From CAVUBL01 sp963837945 (lineage in GTDB: Bacteria; Acidobacteriota; Thermoanaerobaculia; Multivoradales; DATKCC01), in contig CAWIQD010000015.1 in the NCBI GenBank assembly GCA_963837945.1, forward strand, positions 62,001 through 126,000: a stretch of DNA of 64,000 nucleotides. Reading direction: 5' to 3'. How positions within the stretch are numbered: position 1 is the stretch's first letter; each line of letters opens with the position of its first letter. Positions 43,064 to 52,928 of this stretch are shown here, piece after piece. The notes under the pieces were generated by a model. It did not search any database, was not told the origin of the DNA, and saw only the letters and a program-made list of their open reading frames with translations. The position numbers and the translations under genes are program-made.

Positions 43064-45560
43064 ATGACCGACCGAGCACCGCGCCGCGACCGCATCCGTC
43101 CCGAGCTTCTGGGCCGGGACCTCCGCCACGCCTTCCGCACCCTGGTGCGCGGCCGCGCCTTCACCTTCACCGTGCTCCTCACGCTGACGCTTTGCATGGG
43201 CGCGGCGGTGGCCACCTTCAGCGTCTTCCGTTCGGTGGTCCTCGATCCCCTCCCGTTCCGGAGCCTCCGATCGGCTGGTGATCCTCAACAACAGCTACCC
43301 GGGGGCCGGCGTCGAGCGGGCCTCGAACGGCGTGCCGGACTACTACGACCGCAAGCAGGAGGTGCCGGCCTTCGAGAGCGTGGCGCTGTTGCGCACCCGG
43401 GGGCCGGCCCTCCACCACGGCGACACTCCCGAGCGGGTGCGCACTCTGCTCGCCACGCCGTCGATCTTCCAGGTGCTCGGCGTCTCGGTGGTCCGGGGGC
43501 GCGCCTTCACCGCCGAGGACGGCGAGGTGGGCAACGACAAGAAGGTGATCCTGACCTACGGCATGTGGCAGCGGCTGTTCGGGGGCCGCGACGATGCCCT
43601 CGGCCAGGACCTCCGCCTCGACGGCGAGCCCTACACCGTGATCGGAGTCCTGCCCCGGGGCTTCGAGGTGCCCGACACCCGCGCCAAGCTGGTCGTCCCG
43701 GCCGCCTTCACCGCCGAGGACCGCTCGGACGACCGCCGCCACTCGAACTCCTGGCAGATGATCGCCCGCCTGGCTCCGGGGGCCTCGCTGGCCCAGGCAC
43801 GGTCCCAGATCGACGCCCTGAACGCCCGGAACCTCGAGCGCTTCCCTCAGTTCAAGCAGCTCCTGATCGACGCCGGCTTCCACACGATCGTCGAGCCCTG
43901 GCGCGACGACATGATCCGCGACATCCGGCCGAAGCTCGCCCTGCTCCTGGGCGGCGCCCTCTTCGTGCTGCTGATCGGCTGCGGCAACATCGCGAACCTG
44001 ATCCTGGTGCGCACCAGCACCCGCCGAAAGGAGCTCGCCACGCGCTGCGCCCTGGGAGCGGGGCGGGGGCGGCTGGCCGGCCAGCTGATCACGGAGAATC
44101 TGGTGCTCACCCTCGTCGGGAGCGCCCTCGGCGTCCTCGCCGGGTACTGGAGCCTGCGACTGCTTGCCACTCTAGGTGCCGAGCACATCCCGCGGGGCGC
44201 GGAGATCGGGGTCGACGGCGGGGTGCTTCTGGTCACCCTCGCCACAGCACTCGTGCTGGGCACGGTCTTCGGGCTGATCCCGGTGGTCCAGGTGTTCCGC
44301 AGCGACCTCTCTTCGATCTTCCGCGAGGAGGGCCGAACGGGAAGTGCCTCGCGCCGGGCCGTCGTCGCCCGGAGCGCCCTGGTCGCGCTGCAGGTGGCCT
44401 TCGCCTTCGTCCTCCTGGTGGGCGCGGGCTTCCTGCTGGCGAGCTTCCAGAAGCTGCTGGCGGTGGACCCGGGCTTCCAGCCCGAAGGGGTGTTGACCGC
44501 CACCGTGTCTCTGCCCGACAGCCGCTACAAGGAGGACAAGGACCAGCGGGTCTTCGCCGAGCGGTTCCTGAACGAGGTACGCGCGCTGCCGGGGGTCGAG
44601 CACGCGGGGCTCACCGACTCGATCCCTTTCGGCAACGACTCGAGCTCGAGCGTGATCACCGTGGAGGGCTACGAGCCGCAGCCGGGCGAATCGGTGCGGG
44701 CGCCGTTCCGGCGGATCGTGTCGCCCGGTTACTTCCAGACCCTGGGGATCAAGGTGCTCGAGGGCCGGCCGTTCGACCGGCGGGACACGGCAGACTCGCA
44801 GAAGGTGGCGATCGTCGACCGCTGGATGGCGGAGAAGTACTGGCCGGGTCGCGACCCGGTCGGGGGGCGGATCTCCCAGAGCGTGCCCCAGCTCGAGAAG
44901 GACCCTTCGAAGATCGAGTGGCTGACGGTGGTTGGGGTGGTGGACGAGATCCTGGTCTCGGACCTGGCCGGCGAGAGCAACCACGGCGCCTACTACTTCC
45001 CGGTGAGCCAGGACACCCGGAGCAGCCTGACCGTTGCGCTGAGGACCGACGGTGATCCGAAGGCGCTGGTGCCGGGCCTCCGGCAAGCGCTGGGGGAAAT
45101 CGACCCGGAGCTGCCCCTCGACGACGTGATGACCATGGACGAGCGGATCGGCCAGGCGCTGGTCGACACGCGGCTGCCGATGCTGCTCGCGACGGTGTTC
45201 GCGGGAGTGGCGCTGTTCTTGGCGGCGGTGGGGATCTACGGGGTGCTGGCCTACGCGGTGGCGCAGCGCACGCGGGAGCTGGGGGTCCGGGTGGCGCTGG
45301 GGTCGTCGAGCGGGGAGGTGTTCCGGCTGGTGCTGGGCCACGGGGTGCGGGTGCTGGCGGTGGGGCTGGGGACGGGGCTGGTAGGGGCCGTGTTCCTGAC
45401 GCGTGCGATGGCGGGGATGCTCTACGGGGTGACGCCGCTCGATCCGGAGGTGTTCCTGGCGGTGGCGGGGTTGCTCACGCTGGTGGTGCTGGCGGCGACG
45501 GCGATCCCTGCGCGGCGGGCGACGCGGGTGGACCCGGCGGTGGCGCTGGCGGCGGAGTAG
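43064..45560 (+). CDS. ADOP-type MacB-like ABC permease (copy 2, one frameshift)
   Basis: About 830 residues when the frame is repaired. The N-terminus (LLGRDLRHAFRTLVRGRAFTFTVLLTLTLCMGAAVATFSVFRSVVLDPLPF) is in one frame. From about 43262 the rest continues in the next frame with DRLVILNNSYPGAGVERASNGVPDYYDRKQ and runs to a normal end (ARRATRVDPAVALAAE). The expected sequence 'LPFPEPDRLVIL' shows that one base is lost or gained near 43259. Domain order matches copy 1: FtsX helices around GGALFVLLIGCGNIANLILV and AVGIYGVLAYAVAQRTRELGVRVALG. Likely an assembly indel, so the protein may be intact. Confidence 0.88.
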
Positions 45561-45745
45561 GGGCGGGCCGGACTCCGCGACAGCGCCCTGCGCGTCAACA
45601 AAGACCTTGGAGGTCGGGGTCGGACTCTGCGATTGAGGGCTCCGGGACGCTCGATCCCCGACGCTCCCAGCTTGTCATCCCGACCGGAGGAGCCGGCGGA
45701 GCCGGATCCAAAGTGGAGGGATCTGGGGGCGGGCGACGCTCATCT

Positions 45746-46180
45746 CTACCATTGCTCCTGCTCTCGCGCGGTGGGCAGAGCCACGACGATGTCGTGAGCG
45801 AAGCTCAGGCGGTCCTTGCCCTGGCGGAGCTCGTCGAGGACGGCGACCATGGCGCCGTAGGGTGCCGCGGGGTCGGTCTTGACGATCACCGGCTTTTCTG
45901 GGTTCTGCTCCAGGCGGGGGCGCAGGTACTCGATGAGGTGCTCCAGGTCGAGGGGGCGCGAGTCGACGCGGAGTGTGCCGGTCGGCAGAACCTCGACGAG
46001 GACCGACTCCACAGGCTGGATCTCGAGGGGGCGGTCGGGATTGCGGGGGAGGCCGAGGTCCAGACCCCGCGTGGCCGTGAAGGTCGCCGTCAGCATGAAG
46101 TAGATGACCAGCAGAAACGCCACGTCCGCCATCGACGACGTCGGGATCTCGCCGGTGATTCCTTGGGTTCGAAGCCTCAT
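45746..46180 (-). CDS. ExbD/TolR family biopolymer transport protein, orphan
   Basis: A 144-residue protein. After a short cytoplasmic start (MRLRTQGITGEIPTSSMADVA) comes the single membrane helix FLLVIYFMLTATF, which in this family carries an Asp just before it (ADVAFLL, present here). A periplasmic domain of ExbD type follows (VLVEVLPTGTLRVDSRPLDLEHLIEYLRPRLEQNPEKPVIVKTDPAAPYGAMVAVLDEL). ExbD normally works with ExbB in proton-driven energising of outer-membrane transport, but no exbB or tonB gene is adjacent. It must pair with an ExbB encoded elsewhere. Confidence 0.88.
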   Translation of the reverse strand: MRLRTQGITGEIPTSSMADVAFLLVIYFMLTATFTATRGLDLGLPRNPDRPLEIQPVESVLVEVLPTGTLRVDSRPLDLEHLIEYLRPRLEQNPEKPVIVKTDPAAPYGAMVAVLDELRQGKDRLSFAHDIVVALPTAREQEQW

Positions 46181-46304
46181 CGCGGAATCTCCTTCACGTG
46201 GTGATGCCCGAGTAGACTCCGACGGCTATGCTGGAGTTCCCTGCGCCGAGCGGCGGCCGCCGAGCCTGGGGCGAGCTGGCCCCGTGCTAACCTCCTTCGT
46301 AGCC

Positions 46305-46917
46305 ATGCGAGGCGTCTCGGTCCACATCGAGCCTGAACCGCTCCTCCTCGACCTGGGGCGCGTGGTCCCCAGGACGGACGACGAGCTCTTCGAGCTGTGC
46401 GCTCGGAACCCGGAGCTTCCGGATCGAGCGCGACGCGAAGGGAGACTTGATCGTCATGACGCCAGCGGGCTGGGCGAGTAGCCGGAGAAGCGCGGAAGTC
46501 GTGAGGGCCTTGAGCGACTGGGCAAGAGCAGATGGCCGCGGCGTGGTCACGGACTCCTCCGGCGGCTACGTTCTCCCCGACCAGGCGATGCGAGCCCCGG
46601 ATGCCTCGTGGGTGCTCCGCTCGCGCCTGGCCGACATCTCCCCGGATCGACGCGAGAAGTTCCTGCCCCTGTGCCCGGACTTCGTGGTGGAGATCAAGTC
46701 CCCGTCCGACCGCCTCGCCGTCCTGCAGGCGAAGATGGAGGAGTACCGAGACAACGGCGCCCGGCTGGGCTGGCTGATCGATCCGCAGGCGCGCCGGGTA
46801 CACGTCTACCGGCCCGGTCGGGAGGCGGAGGTGCTCGAGAACCCGGCGACGGTCGCCGGCGACCCCGAGCTGGCCGGCTTCGTTCTGGACCTCGAACCGA
46901 TCTGGGAATCCCTCTGA
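46305..46917 (+). CDS. Uma2 family PD-(D/E)XK endonuclease-like protein (one frameshift)
   Basis: About 203 residues after repair. Frame 1 (ATG 46305) reads VVPRTDDELFELCARNPEL. Near 46425 the frame slips and continues RIERDAKGDLIVMTPAG, followed by RSAEVVRALSDWARADGRGVVTDSSGGYVLPDQAMRAPDASWVLRSRL and LPLCPDFVVEIKSPSDRLAVLQAKMEEYRDNGARLGWLIDPQARRVHVYRPG. The nuclease residues (D of APDASWV, D..EIK of PDFVVEIKS) are present. Uma2/DUF820 proteins are abundant, solitary and of unclear role. The single break between two perfect family halves suggests a sequencing indel. Confidence 0.82.
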
Positions 46918-46969
46918 GCCCCGGGCGAGCCGAGCCCCTCTCGTCCCGACCGTCGATCGCCGGTCCCCA

Positions 46970-47602
46970 GTGATTCCCGCCCTCGAAGCGCTCGAACGCC
47001 TGCGCGAAGGCAACCGCCGCTTCGTGGACGGCTCGCCGACCCGGAGCCTCCTCACCGGCCCGGCCGCGCGACGGGAGCTGGTTGCCGGCCAGGAGCCCTT
47101 CGCCGTCGTCCTCGGCTGCGCGGACTCCCGGGTGCCGGCCGAGATCGTCTTCGACCAGGGCCTGGGCGACCTGTTCGTGATCCGCGTCGCCGGCAACGTC
47201 GTGGCGCCGTCGCTCGTGGGGAGCGTCGAGTATGCCGCCCACGTGCTCGGCACCCGGCTCGTCGTGGTCCTGGGCCACTCGGGCTGCGGCGCCGTCCAGG
47301 CGACCTTGGCCGAGCTCGAGCGCCCGAGCGAGACCCGCTCGCCCAACCTCCTCTCGATCGTCGAGCGCATCCGGCCCTCGGTCGAGACGCTCCTCGAGAC
47401 CGACCTCCGGCGGGACCGCGATGCCCTGATCCACCACGCCGTGCGGGCGAACGTCCGCGCCTCGGCGGACCACCTGCGCCACGGCTCGCGGATCCTGGAG
47501 GAGCGGATCGAGCGCGACGGCCTCCTGGTGGTCGGCGCCGAGTACTCGCTCGAGTCCGGGGTGGTCGAGTTCTTCGACGGCCTGCCGGCGCGGCCGGTGT
47601 AA
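46970..47602 (+). CDS. Beta-class carbonic anhydrase
   Basis: A 210-residue protein starting at GTG 46970. It interconverts CO2 and bicarbonate. The zinc ligands are visible: Cys50 and the Asp52/Arg54 dyad in LGCADSRVPAE, and His103 and Cys106 in VLGHSGCGAVQATL. Other family features: GDLFVIRVAGNVV and GSVEYAAHVLGT. There is no signal peptide, so it is cytoplasmic. Length is normal for the bacterial family. It lies 52 bp after the Uma2 gene and may supply bicarbonate for carboxylation. Confidence 0.94.
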   Translation: MIPALEALERLREGNRRFVDGSPTRSLLTGPAARRELVAGQEPFAVVLGCADSRVPAEIVFDQGLGDLFVIRVAGNVVAPSLVGSVEYAAHVLGTRLVVVLGHSGCGAVQATLAELERPSETRSPNLLSIVERIRPSVETLLETDLRRDRDALIHHAVRANVRASADHLRHGSRILEERIERDGLLVVGAEYSLESGVVEFFDGLPARPV

Positions 47603-47658
47603 GGTCGGCGGGCTTCCGCACGCCATCGACCGATCGCTTGCCCGCTCGAGGAGGCCCC

Positions 47659-48856
47659 ATGTCCGCGCTCGCCAACGTCGTCGTCGGCCTCGTCGCCCTG
47701 CTGCACCTCTACTTCCTGGTGCTCGAGATGTTCCTGTGGGACAAACCCGCGGGCCGGCGTGCCTTCGGCCAGACCCGGGAGGCCGCGGCGGCCTCGAAGA
47801 CCCTCGCCGCCAACCAGGGGCTCTACAACGGCTTTCTGGCGGCCGGCCTCGTCTGGGGGCTGGTCCTGGGCCCGGCCGGCACCGCCGTCAAGCTGTTCTT
47901 CCTCGCCTGCGTGCTCGTCGCCGGCCTCTTCGGAGCGGCGACCGCCAGCCGCAAGATCCTCTACGTCCAGGCCCTGCCGGCCGCCGTCGCGCTCGTCCTC
48001 GTGCTTCTTGCCGCCGGCCCCGGTCTGTGGCCGGTCTACGGCGAGGCGCTGGCGGGGGCCAAGTACATCGACTTGACCCACACGATCTCGCCCTCGATCC
48101 CGGTCTGGAAGGGCTTCGGGCCGTCGCACTTCGGGCCGACCGTGAACCCGGCGACCGGCGAGCCCTACCGCTATGCGACCGACGGCTTCGAGGCGACCCA
48201 CTACGACTTCGCCACCGACCAGCTCGGTACGCAGCTCGACCCGCCGGCCCACTGGGCGCCCGAGTACCCCTCGATCGACGAGCTGCCGGCGACCTACGCG
48301 GTCCGGCCGCTGGTGGTGATCTCGATCGTCGACCAGGTGGCGAAGGACCCGGGCTACGCCCTCCAGGTCTCGGACGTCGAACGCTGGGAGGCCAGGAACG
48401 GCCGGATCCCCGCCGGCTCGGTGGTGATGGTCCGCTCCGACTGGTCGAAGGACTGGCCCGATCCCGCGCTCGCGACGCGGCCGGTCTTCCCGGGGGTCTC
48501 GCTGGCGGCCCTCGAGTTCCTCCACGGGGAAGCGCCACATCCTGTTCCACGGCCACGAGCCGCTCGACACCGACGACACGCCGAACCTCGAGAGCGAGCA
48601 CTGGCTGATGCACCACGGCTACACCCAGGCCGAGGGCGTGGCCCACCTCGACCAGGTGCCGGAGACCGGCTGCCTGGTGACGATCGGCTACCCGAAGCTC
48701 CAGGGCGGGCTGGGCGGCTACGCCCGCTACGTCGCCATCTGCCCGGCGGACTGGAAGTACGGCGTCGCGGTGGGCGAGGTCCCCGAGGCTCCGCTTCCCC
48801 GGAGCGACAAGCTCCTGGCGTGGGATCCGCTTCGGGGCGTGCGCGTGCGGAAGTAG
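47659..48856 (+). CDS. DUF1304 membrane domain fused to a KynB-like cyclase domain (one frameshift)
   Basis: ATG 47659 behind GAGGAGG. Residues 1-120 are a DUF1304 four-helix membrane domain (LHLYFLVLEMFLWDKPAGRRAFG, ANQGLYNGFLAAGLVWGL, LFFLACVLVAGLFGAATASRKILYVQALPA). The same uninterrupted frame then enters a metal-dependent cyclase/formamidase domain (KYIDLTHTISPSIPVWKGFG, DGFEATHYDFATDQLGTQLDPPAHW). Near 48530 the frame slips once and continues RHILFHGHEPLDTDDTPNLESEHWLMHHGYTQAEGVAHLDQVPETGCLVTIGYPKLQGGLGG. The metal ligands of the HxGTHxD family appear as THYDFAT-DQLGTQLD, partly altered. The last DUF1304 helix probably anchors the cyclase outside the membrane. I do not know of this fusion elsewhere. 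Confidence 0.75.
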
Positions 48857-48952
48857 GGGATCAGCCGCCGGCCAGCGCAGAAATCGCCCAGGGCCGATCG
48901 TGGCCGGGGCGGGGTGGGACCGTCTGCGGCCGGGGTGGGTTGGCACCGGCCA

Positions 48953-49602
48953 TCAGGCGACTCGGCGGAGGAGGGCGCGCTCACGGCTCACGGCTCTCGC
49001 GAGGTCGGGGCCGAGGGAGGCGAGGGTGAGGACCAGGGCTTCCGAATTCGCTGTGAGGGTGCGGTTCGCGTGGTAGAGGAGGGGGAAGTCCTCCTCGTGG
49101 TGGGTGAGGTGGCCCCGGTGGCGGCGGCCGTCGTGGATCGGGTAGCCGAGGTAGCGGCGGGCTGCGGGACGCCTCGCGTGGCGGTTGAGAATGAGGCGGT
49201 TCGGGGTCGCCAGGGCTGTGAAGGTGGCGGCGGCGAGGAGTGCGTCGGGGCGGCGGATGAAGTGACCCAGGGCCTCGCCGCCCTCGGCGACCGGGTCGCC
49301 CCGGCGGACGACGGCCCAGAGGCTGCCGCTGCCGGCGGCGACCTCCTCCACGTCGTGATCGCCGGCGTAGAGTGCCTGGCGCTCAAAGGGCGGTGCCTCG
49401 AGCCGCCGGGCGGGCTCCAGGAAGAGCGCCGAGAAGGCGTTCAGCTCCACCTCGGATGGAGGCCGGGCCGGCTCGGGTCCCGCGGCCGCGACGGGCGACG
49501 GGGTGGCGCGGCGGTGTTCGGCGGATTCGGCCGAGCGGTCGGGAGTGGGGGGGTGATCCTGAGTGGTGAGGACGGGGTGCTACGCTTCGTCTCGGTCTGC
49601 AT
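48953..49602 (-). CDS. Hypothetical protein, probably with a frameshift near its N-terminus
   Basis: The frame 48953-49450 encodes 165 residues with good protein character (LNAFSALFLEPARRLEAPPFERQALYAGDHDVEEVAAGSGSLWAVVRRGD and LATPNRLILNRHARRPAARRYLGYPIHDG). It lacks a natural start. An ATG at 49602 in another frame has a strong ribosome-binding site (AGGAGAAG) and encodes MQTETKRSTPSSPLRITPPL before a stop at 49441. A single slip near 49445-49470 would join them into about 215 residues. I do not recognise the family. It lies at the left edge of the lower-GC island. Confidence 0.45.
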
Positions 49603-49760
49603 TGGAGCCTCTTCTCCTTTGTGGGTCAGGCCCGGGTGAGGTGCGAACTCGCCCAGGGCCCTTCGCGGTTCGGCGGAAACGGTCGCTCCGCGTTTCAATG
49701 CCGCCACCACACCGATTCTTTAGAGGAGTGTCAAACCCCGAGGTGCGATCCTCCACGGCT

Positions 49761-50270
49761 TCAGGCCGACACCTGCGTCTCCTGGTCCCCCGCCGCCACT
49801 GCGTTCATATGGGCGAGGGCCAAGTCGCGGGTCAGGTAGCGGCCGTGGGCCTTCTCATCGTCCTCGCGGACGAGAAGGAACTGACCTAGGGCGCGTAGGC
49901 CGCGTCATCCCGGCCGATGCCGTAGAGGCGGAAGAAGAGCGCGTCCGGGCAGGCCTTGCGATGGCGGCGATCCTTCTCGTCCCAGGGGAAGGGCTCGCCC
50001 TCGTAGCCGAGGTCGCGGGCCATGGGCTCGAGGTCCACGCCACTGGAGGAGAGGCGGGGGAACCTGCTCGCGGACGAGGTCGCCGATCGGGCGGCCGCCC
50101 AGGCTCTCATCGAACGCCGCGGGATCAAGTACAGGAAGCTGCTGCAGGATGAAGAGGTTGATGGTCTGGCCGTGGATTTTCTGCCGCCCGACAAAGTCGA
50201 AGGCGAACGAGTTGAGGAGGGCCAGCAGAAGAGGGCTGCCTCGCACGGCGGTGGGTCGGGTCGCGGGGAT
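49761..50270 (-). pseudogene. Remnant of an Eco57I-like restriction-modification methylase (C-terminal part)
   Basis: Minus-strand pieces in different frames read like the C-terminus of Eco57I/type IIG-like DNA methylases. The first (50246 downward) is LLLALLNSFAFDFVGRQKIHGQTINLFILQQLPVLDPAAFDE. After one frame slip comes LEPMARDLGYEGEPFPWDEKDRRHRKACPDALFFRLYGIGRDDAAY. After another comes VREDDEKAHGRYLTRDLALAHMNAVAAG, ending at TGA 49761. The catalytic and DNA-recognition parts are absent. It marks the left border of the accessory island and records a lost restriction system. Confidence 0.75.
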
Positions 50271-50431
50271 CCTACCGGATTGACACCGGCCACGGCGGTT
50301 CGAGATATCATTAGTCGCTGGTCATCTGAGTGAAGCGGCGCTATGATGAAAGCCGTGGAGCGGCCTGGATCGGATCTCGATTCAGCCGCGAAGCGGCATG
50401 CAGCCGCTTGACGCCGCGTACGCACGTGCCG

Positions 50432-52861
50432 ATGGGCTTGCTCGCCAGAACGGTTCTGAGCTCTATACGAGAAGGTTTCGTGCGGGGTGTCCGCTTGTGG
50501 CGGACTGACCGGTCTTACTGCACGCTGATCGTGGTGACACTCGGGCTTGGCATCGGCGCCACGGCGGTCGCATTCAGCGTTCTGGCAGGGACTATCCTCC
50601 AGAAGCTTCCCTTCACCGATGCCGATCGGTTGGTCTCACCGCGAGTGACAGAGTTGGGCACCGGTGACTCCCGGGGCCCTACGCTGGGTCTGTTCCTTCG
50701 CTGGCAGAAAACCAGTGCTTCTCTGGAGAGCCTCGCGGCATACTCCGAGTACCGAGCGTTTGTAACCGGTGCAGACGGACGAACTGCCGTCTATCCGGCG
50801 GCCCTCGTGACCAGGGACTTCCTGAAGGTCTTGCGGATCCAGCCGGTGCTGGGCGCGGGCATTGGGGCGAGTGATCAAGAGACCCTCCAAGTCGCTCTGC
50901 TAAGCCACCGAGCCTGGGTTCGGGACTTCGACTCGGCTCCCTCGGTAATTGGCCAGCTCTTGACAGTAAATGGCCAATCGGCAACGGTTGCGGGTGTGCT
51001 TCCTGAGGGATTCGACTTCCCGTCGGGACAGGACATCTGGTTGGAAATGGGCCTCGACGAGGCGCCATCGAAAGAGACCCTCGGTCTATCAGTATCGGTC
51101 GTATGTCGCCTCGCCCATGGGGCATCAGCTGTGTCAGCCCAGAGCGAGCTCACTACGATCACATCGAACTACGAGGCTCAAGGCAGCTCGACAGGTCACG
51201 GTTCCGCGGTTGTCGTCGAGCCCTTCGTGCGCGCACACACCGATCCGCGATTGCGGGCCATGCTCTTGCCGATGGTGCTGGCCATCGGTGCCGTTCTTGC
51301 CCTCGCCAGTGGGAACGCGGCTCACCTCATCTTCACCAAAGGGTTGACAGAGCGCAGGATCCTCGCGATCAAGCTGGCGCTTGGGGCCAGCCGAATGACA
51401 CTCTTTCTGACGAGGATCTTCGAGACCCTGACGCTTGCACTATTTGGAGCTTTCCTGAGCTTGCCCCTCACCTACTTGGGGGTGACTGCGTTCAATCATT
51501 TCATGGCACCTGGCGAGGTTCTCCGAGCTCCTTTGATCGATGTGAGACTCGACGCTCGCGTCGCCGTCTTCGTGGTCCTTGCGGCAGCCGGCACGACGCT
51601 CCTCGCTTCTGCCTTCTCTACTTCTTATCACGGAAGCGCCGGCCCGGGCGATGCTCTGAGATCTGGTGCACTAGAGCTGGGGAGTAATGCTCCCGCGCAC
51701 GGAAGCCGCCTGCTCTTGACCTTGGAGCTCGCCTTGGCAACGGGAGTTCTTTTTGCAACGGGGCTACTGCTCCACAGCGTTGCCCATCTCCGGGAGATCG
51801 ACGTCGGAGTTGAGGGAGGCGGTGTCCTTGGAGCGAAGGTCTCGACGGTCCAGGCTCCGCACCTCGAAACGCAAGCAGCCAGCCGGCACTACTTCACCAA
51901 CCTGTCCCGAAAGCTGGAGAGCCTTCCGGGTGTAAAGTCCGCTGCCTATGTGAGCTCCCTTCCAACCGAGGGCTCGTTTTGGCGCGACGTAATGGTCGCC
52001 GACCAGGCTCAGCCGGTTCACGTTCGCTGGCTTGTCATAAGTCCCGGGCTCTTCGAGACCCTTGGCGTCAAGGTTCTCCAAGGACGAGATTTCCGCCCGG
52101 CCGAGAGAGCCTCTGGAGCACCGGAAGTCGTCGTCAGCCGCCAGTTCGCCAGGCGGTACCTGGGACCTGAGGCTCTGGGTACTCGCCTGAGGTTTTCCGA
52201 TTCTGCACCGTCGGCGCGCGCACGGACGGTCGTTGGAGTTGTTTCAGACTACCTGATGACTCAGCCAGGCGAAGAGCAATCGGCGCCAGCCATCTTCACG
52301 CCCTTGCGCCAAGACCCCAGGAAGTCGATGGAGATCGTCGTGAGGACGCGCCCAAACTTCTCGTTGCCTGCTTCAACAATGTGTTCGGAAGCTACGCGCC
52401 TGAACCCAGGAGTGGCTTGTTTTGACACCCGACGCCTTGAGGCAATTCTCGGGCGTAGGACATGGCTCCAGGACGCTCTCGCGACGCTCTTTTCTGGTCT
52501 GAGCCTTCTGGCGGTTGTTCTCGGTACGACGGGCACCTTCGGTATCGTCTCTCTCCTGGCAGCGCGTAGACGTAGAGAGCTGGGGGTCCGTATTGCCCTT
52601 GGCGCGACTCGGCAAGGCATCGAGGGGCTCGTTCTGGCCGAGGTTGCGAAACCCGTTCTTCTCGGGCTTCTTCTCGGCTTCGCCGGAGGCCTGACATGCG
52701 CGCGCCTGCTATCTGGTTTCCTTTACGGTGTAAAGACGTGGGATCCTCTGGTAGTTGTCACGACTGCTGCCGTTCTCGTCGCATCCGCTGCCTTGGCCGC
52801 ATATTGGCCTGCGCGAACCGCTGCGAAGCTCGATCCGGCGAATTCCTTGCGGGTGGAGTGA
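50432..52861 (+). CDS. ADOP-type MacB-like permease (copy 3, island-encoded, divergent)
   Basis: About 809 residues from ATG 50432 (an upstream in-frame start would add an unlikely 34-residue leader). Layout: helix TLIVVTLGLGIGATAVAFSVLAG, periplasmic domain, FtsX region (MLLPMVLAIGAVLALASGNAAHLIFTKGLTERRILAIKLALGASR), a second half starting LLLTLELALATGVLFATGLLLHSV, and terminal FtsX (LSLLAVVLGTTGTFGIVSLLAARRRRELGVRIALGATR). Compared with copies 1 and 2 it is diverged and of lower GC. It is convergent with the lasso-peptide operon, so a role in peptide export or immunity is possible but unproven. Confidence 0.85.
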   Translation: MGLLARTVLSSIREGFVRGVRLWRTDRSYCTLIVVTLGLGIGATAVAFSVLAGTILQKLPFTDADRLVSPRVTELGTGDSRGPTLGLFLRWQKTSASLESLAAYSEYRAFVTGADGRTAVYPAALVTRDFLKVLRIQPVLGAGIGASDQETLQVALLSHRAWVRDFDSAPSVIGQLLTVNGQSATVAGVLPEGFDFPSGQDIWLEMGLDEAPSKETLGLSVSVVCRLAHGASAVSAQSELTTITSNYEAQGSSTGHGSAVVVEPFVRAHTDPRLRAMLLPMVLAIGAVLALASGNAAHLIFTKGLTERRILAIKLALGASRMTLFLTRIFETLTLALFGAFLSLPLTYLGVTAFNHFMAPGEVLRAPLIDVRLDARVAVFVVLAAAGTTLLASAFSTSYHGSAGPGDALRSGALELGSNAPAHGSRLLLTLELALATGVLFATGLLLHSVAHLREIDVGVEGGGVLGAKVSTVQAPHLETQAASRHYFTNLSRKLESLPGVKSAAYVSSLPTEGSFWRDVMVADQAQPVHVRWLVISPGLFETLGVKVLQGRDFRPAERASGAPEVVVSRQFARRYLGPEALGTRLRFSDSAPSARARTVVGVVSDYLMTQPGEEQSAPAIFTPLRQDPRKSMEIVVRTRPNFSLPASTMCSEATRLNPGVACFDTRRLEAILGRRTWLQDALATLFSGLSLLAVVLGTTGTFGIVSLLAARRRRELGVRIALGATRQGIEGLVLAEVAKPVLLGLLLGFAGGLTCARLLSGFLYGVKTWDPLVVVTTAAVLVASAALAAYWPARTAAKLDPANSLRVE

Positions 52862-52894
52862 AGGCTTCGACACCTGGCCTCGTTTGTAGTCTAC

Positions 52895-52928
52895 AGCAGG
52901 CGCTTCTAAACTTGTAGAAATCCCTGCT
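52895..52928. terminator. Hairpin between convergent ADOP and lasso operons
   Basis: AGCAGG (52895-52900) pairs with CCTGCT (52923-52928), and an inner TTCTA/TAGAA stem lies across a 3x3 internal loop. It occupies the 65-bp gap between two convergent stops and overlaps the stop of the minus-strand gene. No T-run on either side, so a bidirectional termination role is tentative. Confidence 0.45.

Noticed and set aside
45660..45745. Gene-like sequence after ADOP copy 2 with GTCATCCCGACCGGAGGAGC
   Set aside because: The phrase resembles a common interspersed intergenic word in environmental genomes and has no coding character; a single copy here is not enough to call a repeat family.
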